A DNA stretch of 11,844 bases from Desulfobacteraceae bacterium (GTDB lineage Bacteria > Desulfobacterota > DSM-4660 > Desulfatiglandales > Desulfatiglandaceae): the NCBI GenBank assembly GCA_030589715.1, contig JAUUVE010000031.1:1-11844 (forward strand), given 5' to 3'. The notes beneath the pieces are model-generated. The model had not been told where the DNA came from. It made no database searches and saw only the letters and a program-made list of their open reading frames with translations. The first letter of the stretch is position 1. Each line of letters starts with the position of its first letter. The position numbers were made by a program, and so were the translations under genes. This document shows, piece by piece, positions 1-6,100 of the stretch.

Positions 1-30
1 AAGGCCGGTTTTTGGCCCTTCAGGCCAATT
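1..30 (-). terminator. possible terminator hairpin after livF, cut by window edge
   Basis: Just past the livF stop codon the minus strand reads AAGGGCC, five A, then CCGGCCTT, which can fold into a short stem of GGCC pairs with an A-rich loop. It lies where the terminator of the five-gene transporter cassette would be expected. The downstream bases that would show a T-run are outside the window, so it could equally be an incidental GGCC repeat. Confidence 0.25.
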
Positions 31-730
31 GAAAATAGACGCGTTTGACCTCCTCGTTGTCCCTGAGTTCACTGCTCGCCCCTTCCATACCGATCTTGCC
101 GTGTTCAAGGATATAGACCCTCTGGGTCAGTTCTAGGGTGAGGCTGGCGTCCTGCTCAACCAGGAGAACTGTGATCCCGGATTTCCAGATATCCACAATG
201 CTGTCAGCCAGGTCGTTCTTCACCAGTGGAGATAGCCCCATAGTGGGTTCGTCCATCATGAATAACCTGGGTCTGCCCATGAGGGATCTTCCGATGGCAA
301 GCATCTGCTGCTCCCCGCCGCTGAGGGTCCCGGCCACCTGGGTGTGACGCATTTTCAGGACCGGAAACAGGTTGTATACGTGTTCCAGATCCCTTTGGAT
401 CTCTTCCTTGTCATTCCTCAGAAATGCCCCCATCTCCAGGTTCTCGGAAACTGTGAACTCGCCAAAAAGCTGTCTTCTTTCCGGGCAATGTATGACTCCC
501 ATACGGATGATCTCGTGGGGTTTCCGACAATCTATCCTTTCTCCATTAAACAGGATCTCCCCCTGGACCGGGACCACGGCCGAAATGGCCCTCAAGAGGG
601 TTGTCTTCCCGGCTCCGTTGGGGCCAATCGCCCCCACCAGTTCCTGAGGGTTTAGATTAATGCTCAAACCGTTCAGGGCCATGGCCTTTCCGTAAAGGAC
701 CCGGATGTCCTTCACCTCCAGAAGGTACAA
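20..730 (-). CDS. livF: LivF-type ABC transporter ATP-binding protein
   Basis: This is one of the two cytoplasmic ATPases that power a branched-chain amino acid/amide (HAAT) importer. The 236-residue protein has Walker A GPNGAGKT at 36-43, a Q-loop around Q87, the signature LSGGEQQ at 136-142, Walker B LFMMDEP at 156-162, and VEQD at 191-194, where LivF proteins characteristically carry Q instead of the switch His. Its length is normal for LivF. The start is TTG at 730: it lies one base after the livG TAA, and an AAAGGAG ribosome site sits 8 bases upstream; the next Met is residue 18, inside the first conserved strand. It is the last gene of the cassette and is translationally close-coupled to livG. 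Substrate cannot be read from the ATPase. Confidence 0.93.
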   Translation of the reverse strand: MYLLEVKDIRVLYGKAMALNGLSINLNPQELVGAIGPNGAGKTTLLRAISAVVPVQGEILFNGERIDCRKPHEIIRMGVIHCPERRQLFGEFTVSENLEMGAFLRNDKEEIQRDLEHVYNLFPVLKMRHTQVAGTLSGGEQQMLAIGRSLMGRPRLFMMDEPTMGLSPLVKNDLADSIVDIWKSGITVLLVEQDASLTLELTQRVYILEHGKIGMEGASSELRDNEEVKRVYFQLA

Positions 731-731
731 T

Positions 732-1469
732 TTACTGTCTCCTTTGTCCCAGGTAGGCGTTGACCACCTTCTCGTTGTTCATGATCTCCTCGGGGGTGCC
801 CTCAGCGATCTTCTGCCCGAAGACGATGACCACCACGCTTTCCACCAGCTTCAGGAGGTCCCCAAGGCGGTGTTCGATAATGATCATGGTCTGGCCTTTT
901 TTATGCATCCGCTGGATGGCCTGTGAGAGGACGGCGGCATCCTCCACATCGAGCCCGGAAAACGGTTCGTCAAGAAGGAGGATGTCCGGTTCGGTTGCCA
1001 TGGCGCGGGCAATATCGAGCAATCGTAATTCACCAAATGGAAGATTTTTTGCCAGCTCATTAAAGCGGTCTGCCAATCCTATCTCTTCCAGGAATTCGAT
1101 GGCCACCTTCCAGGGCTTTTTTCCATTGTGCCTTCGCTGTTTCGCCCTATGGGAAAAACATGGTACCATCACGTTCTCCAGGACCGTCATCTCCTTAAAC
1201 AGGTCCACCAGTTGAAAGGTCCTAGACATGCCCCGGTTCACGATCTGGAATGGCTTGAGATAGGTTGTTTTTTCTCCCTTTAACCAGACATCCCCTGAGT
1301 CCGGTTTGATAAACCCGGTGATGAGATTGAAAACGGTAGTCTTTCCTGCCCCGTTGGGTCCTATCATGCCGATAAGATCCCCCTGACGAACCTCCATATC
1401 GAAATTGAGCAACGCCTCGAGTCCGCCGAAGGCCTTGCTCAGCTCCTTGATTTCCAGGATGGCTTCCAT
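732..1469 (-). CDS. livG: LivG-type ABC transporter ATP-binding protein
   Basis: This is the second cytoplasmic ATPase of the importer and pairs with LivF. In its 245 residues I see Walker A GPNGAGKT at 37-44, Q86 in the Q-loop (RTFQLVDLF), Walker B ILLLDEP at 163-169, and the switch His in IIIEH (H200). The signature motif is altered: NLPFGELRLLDIARAMA occupies the place where LivG proteins usually read LSYGQQRRLEIARAL, so the conserved S and Q positions are changed while G and the following helix are kept. The gene starts at ATG with AAGGGAG 7-8 bases upstream, lies 39 bases after livM, and precedes livF by one base. It is clearly a LivG family member. Whether the odd signature lowers ATPase activity cannot be judged from sequence alone, since the composite site uses both subunits. 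Confidence 0.93.
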   Translation of the reverse strand: MEAILEIKELSKAFGGLEALLNFDMEVRQGDLIGMIGPNGAGKTTVFNLITGFIKPDSGDVWLKGEKTTYLKPFQIVNRGMSRTFQLVDLFKEMTVLENVMVPCFSHRAKQRRHNGKKPWKVAIEFLEEIGLADRFNELAKNLPFGELRLLDIARAMATEPDILLLDEPFSGLDVEDAAVLSQAIQRMHKKGQTMIIIEHRLGDLLKLVESVVVIVFGQKIAEGTPEEIMNNEKVVNAYLGQRRQ

Positions 1470-1508
1470 GCGACAGCTCCCTTACATCTCTATTCTTGAC
1501 GGTACCGC

Positions 1509-2468
1509 CTATTTCTCCTGGCCCACAATGCGACGAAATCCGCGGGTAATGATATCCAGCAGACCTTTTGGAGCGAACAAAATGATTGCAACCACGGCGC
1601 TGCTGTAAATCAAGAGGCGAAACTCCCCCATAAACCGAAGAGACTCGTTGGCCAGCGTAAGGAGATACGCCCCGATGATCGGACCAATGATGCTTCCCAT
1701 GCCCCCTACCACGGCCATAATGATCACCAGGCCCGACAGGGAGTCATGCGCCATCTCCGGCCCCACATGCATCTGGGCGTGGCCATACATCGCCCCGGCT
1801 ACCCCGGCTATGAACCCGCTGATCATAAATGCAACGATCTTATAGAACGTGGTGTTGATGCCCGAACCCTCGCTGGCCACCTCGTTTTCCCCGATAGAGC
1901 GCAAGATAAGACCGAAAGAGGACTTTGACAGGAGATAGAGAAACAATATGGCCGCCAGCATGAGGATCCCCGAGAAGTAATAATTCCCCAAGGAGGTCTC
2001 CATGAGCCAGTCAATACCTGACAACCCTTCCTCCCCCCCGAAGATTTCGTACCTGATCATGATCAATTTATAGAGTAGGGTGGCAAAACAGAAGGTCACG
2101 GCAGCAAAGTAGGGTCCCCTAAGCCGCAGCGTGAAGGAACCGACCACCAACCCACAAAGGGCCGCTATTAGCCCCCCAATGGGGAGTGTCAACCAGGGGC
2201 CCCACCCGAGGTGCAAATTCAAGAGTGCACCGGCGAACCCCGCCCCTCCAACAAAAAAGGCGTGTCCGAAGCTCACGTTCCCGGTAAATCCCGTGAGGAG
2301 GTCCCAGCTACAGGCCAGCATCACATAGTAGTGACACAGGAAGAGGAGTTCCAGGTCATAGGGATCGCTGAATACAACAGGCACAAGGAGCACGACGGCG
2401 CTAAATATAGACAGCCCCAGTAATCGCCTGTAAAGAACCCTGGGTCCGAACAAGCCTTCCGGTTTCAC
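1509..2468 (-). CDS. livM: LivM-type inner-membrane permease of a HAAT importer
   Basis: This is an integral-membrane permease subunit that forms the translocation channel together with LivH. The protein has 319 residues and is almost entirely hydrophobic, with about eight to ten likely membrane spans. It carries the family motif GNVSFGHAFFVGGAGFAGA (63-81) and the LRLRGPYFAAVTFCFAT segment (114-130), then the cytoplasmic coupling stretch with SIGENEVASEGSGIN around residues 190-205. The start is GTG at 2468, chosen because AAGGAAGG lies about 6 bases upstream and it gives the expected short N-terminal tail before the first span. It follows livH by 127 bases, a larger gap than elsewhere in the cassette, and precedes livG by 39 bases. 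Length is normal for LivM and no damage is visible. Confidence 0.93.
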   Translation of the reverse strand: MKPEGLFGPRVLYRRLLGLSIFSAVVLLVPVVFSDPYDLELLFLCHYYVMLACSWDLLTGFTGNVSFGHAFFVGGAGFAGALLNLHLGWGPWLTLPIGGLIAALCGLVVGSFTLRLRGPYFAAVTFCFATLLYKLIMIRYEIFGGEEGLSGIDWLMETSLGNYYFSGILMLAAILFLYLLSKSSFGLILRSIGENEVASEGSGINTTFYKIVAFMISGFIAGVAGAMYGHAQMHVGPEMAHDSLSGLVIIMAVVGGMGSIIGPIIGAYLLTLANESLRFMGEFRLLIYSSAVVAIILFAPKGLLDIITRGFRRIVGQEK

Positions 2469-2595
2469 CGTTTACCTTCCTTTCTTTTTGGTTTCAGCCC
2501 GACTTTCACAAGTCCCGGTTCCCCCTTTCCTTTGGGTCAGGGAACACGATCTAATTTCCATGGCAACACGCCGAAGGCAAGAGGGGTGTCTCCCT

Positions 2596-3456
2596 TCAAT
2601 GAGCCCGCGTACCCATAAGACCCCGGGGACGCAGTACCAGCACCAGGATGATGGCCACCAGATAAACCATGTCCGGATAATTGGCAGAGATGAGCACACT
2701 GACGGCCGTCTCGGAGTACCCCAGAAGCATACCCGCGATAATGGCCCCTTGAATGCTCCCCAGGCCGCCGATTATAACAATCGCGAACGCCTTGAATAAC
2801 GAGAAAGCCCACATGGTGGGCACGGCCTCCAGAATGGGGGCGATAAATACGCCGGCAACGGCGGCCAGTGCTGCGGATATGCCCATGGTAATGACATAGA
2901 TCCTCTCGGGCTGGATCCCCATCAGGACGGCCGCCTCTCTGTTTTGGGCTACAGCGTCGATAGACTTCCCGGTCTTGGTCTTTTTGATGAAAAGCCATAG
3001 CAGTGTAACCATGATCCCTGCTACAAAGAAGGTCAGAATCTTCTGGTAGCTCACATGCACACCGCCGAGGAGCATCTCCCCTGTCACAAAGCTCTTTACT
3101 GCCTTTCCATGGGGTCCGTATACGGCGTACAAGAGCTCCTGAAAAAACAGGGCAAAGGCAAGGGTGATAATCAGGACGTACACATGAGTCTCTCTCATGA
3201 ATCTGATGCCGTATCGATCGATGAGCATACCGATCCCCGCCGTTCCCAAAACAGCCATCAACGCCGAGAGCGGGACATTGATCTTCAAGAGTGTCATAAA
3301 GGTGTAAGCCAGGTATGCGCCCAACATGTAGAAGGCACCGTGAGCCAGGTTGATGATGCCTGCCACTCCGAAAATGAGGGTGAAGCCGACCGCGATGAGG
3401 GTGTAAAGAGCCCCCCAGATGGCACCCAGGACGAGGATATGGATAAATGTGGTCAT
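2596..3456 (-). CDS. livH: LivH-type inner-membrane permease of a HAAT importer
   Basis: This is the partner permease to LivM. The 286-residue protein begins with a span and then the diagnostic LivH motif VAGIINLAHGAFYMLGAY (31-48). Further on come the coupling region AVAQNREAAVLMGIQPERIY and the C-terminal motif GGLGSIQGAIIAGMLLG. It ends LRPRGLMGTRAH, as LivH proteins do. The ATG start has GAGGAG only 3-4 bases upstream, a tight but usable spacing. It follows livK by about 230 bases that contain two strong hairpins, and it is the first permease gene of the cassette. Another minus-strand reading frame over the same bases is open for more than 300 codons, but its Arg/His/Gly-rich translation has no membrane character, so I take it as a shadow. 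Confidence 0.93.
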   Translation of the reverse strand: MTTFIHILVLGAIWGALYTLIAVGFTLIFGVAGIINLAHGAFYMLGAYLAYTFMTLLKINVPLSALMAVLGTAGIGMLIDRYGIRFMRETHVYVLIITLAFALFFQELLYAVYGPHGKAVKSFVTGEMLLGGVHVSYQKILTFFVAGIMVTLLWLFIKKTKTGKSIDAVAQNREAAVLMGIQPERIYVITMGISAALAAVAGVFIAPILEAVPTMWAFSLFKAFAIVIIGGLGSIQGAIIAGMLLGYSETAVSVLISANYPDMVYLVAIILVLVLRPRGLMGTRAH

Positions 3457-3564
3457 ATACTCCTCTGTTCTCGCACGTTCCGGCTACAAGGTCGAGCCAG
3501 CACTGCAACGTGGGTGAGTCTGGGAAGGGCAATGGCAGGCCAAATCACCCGCTATTGTCCCCCC

Positions 3565-3640
3565 AGTAAAGAATCCACGTCCCAAGGACGTGGCTTTGAC
3601 CCGCCCGCCCGCTTGCTGAGCTCGCGAGGCGGACGGGGCC
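3565..3640 (-). repeat. double hairpin in the livK-livH intercistronic gap (REP-like)
   Basis: Two adjacent inverted repeats lie between livK and livH. The first is CCACGTCC (3575-3582), loop CAA, GGACGTGG (3586-3593), a perfect 8-bp stem, with AAAG/CTTT outer pairs. The second pairs 3600-3608 with 3629-3637 (GC-rich, 9 bp); its one DNA mismatch becomes a G-U wobble in minus-strand RNA, which favours function in the livK transcript. No U-run follows the first stem, so a classic terminator is unlikely. Known precedent: REP hairpins between malE and malF stabilise upstream binding-protein mRNA. An IS200/IS605-end relic is another possibility. Confidence 0.6.
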
Positions 3641-3686
3641 CCGAGGACCGGGTTTTTGGGCCTATAAAAAATGGGTTGTTTTTCGG

Positions 3687-4922
3687 CTATTTCTTCCACC
3701 AGGTAGGCGAGACATAGTTGCCGGTCTTGAACTTATCGGGCCACACCACAACCTGTTTTGCACCGGCCTGCCACTGGACCATCGGCATTACGTATCTTCC
3801 CTTGAGCAGGTCGTGGCTCTTCTTGTCAAAGCCTATCTGCGGATGGAGCACCCCGTAGTAAGAGATATTCTCCAGACCGTTGATAATGTCATCGGACTTC
3901 AAGGATTTTTTCTGTTTGATTATCTCCGTCAGCATATACACGGAGTCGTAAGTGAAGCCCGTGGTATAGACCGGGTTGGTCCCGTACTTCTTCACATACT
4001 TATCCCACATTGGGATCGTTTTATCTGTCAGGGGGGCCCTGGCAATGAAATTGTAAGTGATCTCACCCAGGCACTTGCCACCTGTCATCTCCCAGAACTT
4101 GGAGTCCATGCTGGCCACGTTACACAGGCCCATGGGTGCGGCCTTGGTGTCCTGCCATGCCTTGACCAGAGGGATGCTCGCTGCGTGGCTGACAATCTGG
4201 CCTATCCATTGAGCGCCCGTAGACTTGATTTTGACAAAAGTAGGGGAGAAATCCTTAATGTCGATATCGAACATCTCGTAGAAGGTTACTTTTAGCCCTG
4301 CGTCCTCCAAGTCCTTCCTCAGATTGGGGGCATATTTATGTACCCATTTTGTGTTTTCTGCCAGGATGGCAAACTTGGTGTATCCAAGCTGACCATTCAC
4401 AAATTCCTTCAGGAACTTTGCGGCCCATTTCTGCTGGCGAATATCGGAATTAATCATATCCCTGAAGAAATATTTGTACTTCTTGTAGTTTTTCTTTACG
4501 TTGTTGGTCAACGCAATGGAAGCGGTCCCGGTGGCAATATATACGATCTTGTATCTGGGCAGATAGGGCTGAAGGGCAAGAGCCACCCCGCTGGAGTAAC
4601 AGCCCACCAGTACATCCACCTTGTCCTCCAGGACAAGCTTTTTCAAGGCCGTGATCCCCTTTTCGGGCTTTCCCTCTGTGTCACCGATAAAGAGCTCCAC
4701 TTTCTTTCCGTGGATACCTCCCGCTGCGTTGATCTCTTCAACGGCCATTTTTGCTGCATTGTGTATTCCGATGCCAGGGACCAGTAGGACCGGACCCAGG
4801 GAGCCGATGCGAATCGTGTCTGCTTTGTCAAAATCTCGGTTCGCTGCCATGGATCCCGTTACCATGAATGCGAAAACAAGGATCCCCAAACCTGTGATAA
4901 ATCCAATTTTTTTGCAAGACAT
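3687..4922 (-). CDS. livK: periplasmic substrate-binding protein, LivK/HAAT family
   Basis: This is the periplasmic receptor that captures the substrate and hands it to LivHM. The 411-residue precursor begins with a classic Sec signal peptide: MSCKK, a hydrophobic core GFITGLGILVFAFMVTG, and a probable signal-peptidase-I cleavage after SMA (residue 26). The mature protein shows the type-I periplasmic-binding fold: IRIGSLGPVLLVPGIGIHNAAKMA, then EINAAGGIHGKKVELFIGDTEG and KLVLEDKVDVLVGCYSSGVALA. The ATG has AGGAGG (4931-4936) 8 bases upstream. It is the first gene of the cassette. The lobe sequence, including a GCYSSG ligand-loop segment, fits the wide amide/urea/aromatic/branched-chain group; the precise ligand is not predictable from what I can see. 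Confidence 0.92.
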   Translation of the reverse strand: MSCKKIGFITGLGILVFAFMVTGSMAANRDFDKADTIRIGSLGPVLLVPGIGIHNAAKMAVEEINAAGGIHGKKVELFIGDTEGKPEKGITALKKLVLEDKVDVLVGCYSSGVALALQPYLPRYKIVYIATGTASIALTNNVKKNYKKYKYFFRDMINSDIRQQKWAAKFLKEFVNGQLGYTKFAILAENTKWVHKYAPNLRKDLEDAGLKVTFYEMFDIDIKDFSPTFVKIKSTGAQWIGQIVSHAASIPLVKAWQDTKAAPMGLCNVASMDSKFWEMTGGKCLGEITYNFIARAPLTDKTIPMWDKYVKKYGTNPVYTTGFTYDSVYMLTEIIKQKKSLKSDDIINGLENISYYGVLHPQIGFDKKSHDLLKGRYVMPMVQWQAGAKQVVVWPDKFKTGNYVSPTWWKK

Positions 4923-5359
4923 CTAAACGCCCTCCTTTCATTTTTCAAACTATCGAGCAAATGTTTTCAAAATTTTCCCAAGCCACCTTTTCCCTTTTTC
5001 CCGTTATCACACCCTCCTTTCTGTCAGAGTAGAGAGTATTCTCAGGTCTATTTCAAGGTACCGTGCTTTTTACAAGGCACCGTCACGTAGAAAATACCCT
5101 CATTGCTTATGCCATACTTAAGGTAAAGTAAAGAATTCAGATCCAGATGTTTGTATGTCCGCAAACCAGCAATGGCGATTTAAGGCACCCGAGAGACGGA
5201 AATACCTGTTTTCTGACAGCAGGTTACCGGAAGCACCCCAGTCTCTTAAACGACGGTCTCATGCAATCTTGGCTTAACACCCCCGGTCTGAGCAGAAACG
5301 CCCAATTTCCGGTTGCCCGCTCTGTACTCTGGGAGGACTTGCCGTAATGTGATGCTGAG
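4923..5359. other. gene-free stretch upstream of livK
   Basis: No supportable gene lies between ethD-like 5360-5671 and livK. The livK side holds a strong ribosome site, and the middle has an imperfect tandem repeat (5054-5083). No clear sigma-70 or sigma-54 promoter is visible; the best weak match on the minus strand is TTGAAA with TCTACT 17 bases later (about 5023-5056). Positions 5250-5345 on the minus strand translate for about 33 codons (RQVLPEYRAG...GGVKPRLHETVV) without a start or ribosome site; I do not recognise it, and it may be a gene scrap or intergenic repeat. Confidence 0.5.
5054..5085. promoter_or_regulatory. tandem imperfect repeat upstream of livK, possible operator
   Basis: CAAGGTACCGT (5054-5064) is repeated as CAAGGCACCGT (5073-5083), 10 of 11 bases identical, 19 bases apart start to start, close to two helical turns. 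It lies about 130-160 bases upstream of the livK start, where an activator or repressor site for the transporter could be. No regulator gene is in the window to link it to, so the role is a guess. Confidence 0.25.
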
Positions 5360-5671
5360 CTAATCGAGGATCTCACTTATCTGCCGGATCGGGGTGACAT
5401 TGGTGAAATTGGGAATATCTCCCCGTAATACGGGAGCGGCCTCGGCCATTCCTTTTTCATAACCGTCTTGGCTTTCAAAGTACAGGTGCCCGATGCACGC
5501 ATAAGGCGCAGGCTGATCCCCTCCGCCCGAAATCCCTTTGTCAACGCCGGTCTTGATAAGACCGAAAGGTTCCAGATGCTTCCGCACCAATGTCATGTGG
5601 GTTGTTTTGTAGTAATCGAAATCAAACTTGGCCCCTTCTTCATTTGGATACATAACACTGCCCTTGAACAT
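5360..5671 (-). CDS. EthD-domain small protein
   Basis: The 103-residue protein is a single EthD domain, a ferredoxin-like dimeric alpha+beta barrel. It opens with MFKGSVMYPN, followed by the family pattern DYYKTTHMTLVRKHLEP (19-35, with His25 and the YY pair) and the central PYACIGHLYFES strand, and closes with a strand ending NVTPIRQISEILD. Length is right for the family. The ATG has AAGGAG 8 bases upstream. The family is named for a protein co-encoded with the ethyl tert-butyl ether cytochrome P450; members occur next to many catabolic genes, and their biochemical role is mostly unknown. Here it sits between the transporter cassette and an amidohydrolase remnant on the same strand, so it may be a survivor of a catabolic operon. 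The promoter at 5957-5985 could drive it. Confidence 0.85.
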   Translation of the reverse strand: MFKGSVMYPNEEGAKFDFDYYKTTHMTLVRKHLEPFGLIKTGVDKGISGGGDQPAPYACIGHLYFESQDGYEKGMAEAAPVLRGDIPNFTNVTPIRQISEILD

Positions 5672-5739
5672 GCTTTTTCTCCTTAGATTCTGGTACCCGG
5701 CCGGTTGAAAAGCACAATATTCCCAGCCAGAAATTATTC

Positions 5740-5891
5740 CTATTGAGCCTCGTAAACAATATCACCGCCCACGACGGTCATTCTCACCTTACAAATGGAC
5801 CAGGCAGATGGGATGTCTGTTCGTTGCGCGATCCAGATCCTCCCTGGTCAAGTCCTTTTTGTCCTCGAGCAGATGCGGCGCATAGCCCCAC
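5740..5891 (-). pseudogene. remnant of YtcJ-like amidohydrolase (amidohydrolase family 3), internal deletion
   Basis: Two pieces of one protein family are joined out of frame. The first piece reads TWGYAPHLLEDKK then LTREDLDRATNRHPICLVH, which matches the N-terminal third of YtcJ-type amidohydrolases (pattern GWGYD...PTRxxLDxxxPDxPVxLxHxSGH). It hits TAA at 5789-5791. The second piece, in another frame, reads CKVRMTVVGGDIVYEAQ and a TAG at 5740-5742, which is the typical C-terminal strand (VxMTVVxGxxVYE). The metal-binding barrel, several hundred codons, is missing, with the break around 5790-5800. The N-terminal 100 or so residues are also absent upstream of about 5890. It cannot encode an enzyme. 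Certainty is good for the two motifs, moderate for their being one original gene. Confidence 0.7.
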
Positions 5892-5956
5892 GTGGAAAGA
5901 ACTAAAGACAAACGAGAGGTCAAAGGATTTGTAAGATGTCACTTCTTGAGGGAGGC

Positions 5957-5985
5957 AGTATAGGGAGAAGGGAGTAATGTGTCAA
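5957..5985 (-). promoter_or_regulatory. near-consensus sigma-70 promoter
   Basis: On the minus strand TTGACA (5985-5980) is followed after exactly 17 bases by TATACT (5962-5957), matching the sigma-70 consensus at 6/6 and 5/6 positions. A second TTGAC lies a little upstream (TTTGACTTGCACTTGACA). Transcription would begin near 5950 and run through the amidohydrolase remnant into the EthD gene, giving an untranslated leader of about 280 bases. This is the best promoter in the window. Confidence 0.65.
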
Positions 5986-6071
5986 GTGCAAGTCAAACGA
6001 AAAATTTTGGCTTTTTGTGATGAGCCTTCACTAATTCTGGCCCGGTCCAGACCTTCACTGGAATAGCCTGG

Positions 6072-6097
6072 TATAAAAATCGGTGTGAAAACCCGAT
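6072..6097 (-). terminator. possible intrinsic terminator after the acyl-CoA synthetase gene
   Basis: Four bases after the stop codon the minus strand reads ATCGG, a 9-base loop, CCGAT, then TTTTTAT. The stem (6079-6083 with 6092-6096) is only 5 bp, so termination would be partial. The position, right after the gene, and the T-run support it. It would separate the synthetase from the promoter at 5957-5985. Confidence 0.4.
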
Positions 6098-6100
6098 CAG

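Noticed and set aside
2537..3532. A long open frame on the minus strand overlapping livH in another frame
   Set aside because: The translation is Arg/His/Gly rich and low in hydrophobic residues, while the frame used by livH matches the family throughout.
3565..3640. IS200/IS605 end or intrinsic terminator
   Set aside because: No transposase or matching opposite end is seen and no T-run follows the stem; kept only as a REP-like hairpin pair.
4940..5005. 21-codon minus-strand reading frame from GTG near 5005 next to an AGGAGG
   Set aside because: The ribosome site is only 2 bases from the GTG, too close to use, and the translation shows nothing recognisable.
5147..5347. Open frames on both strands between ethD-like gene and livK
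   Set aside because: No ribosome site, no family match I can recognise, and early stops; could be a repeat or gene scrap but not a supportable gene.
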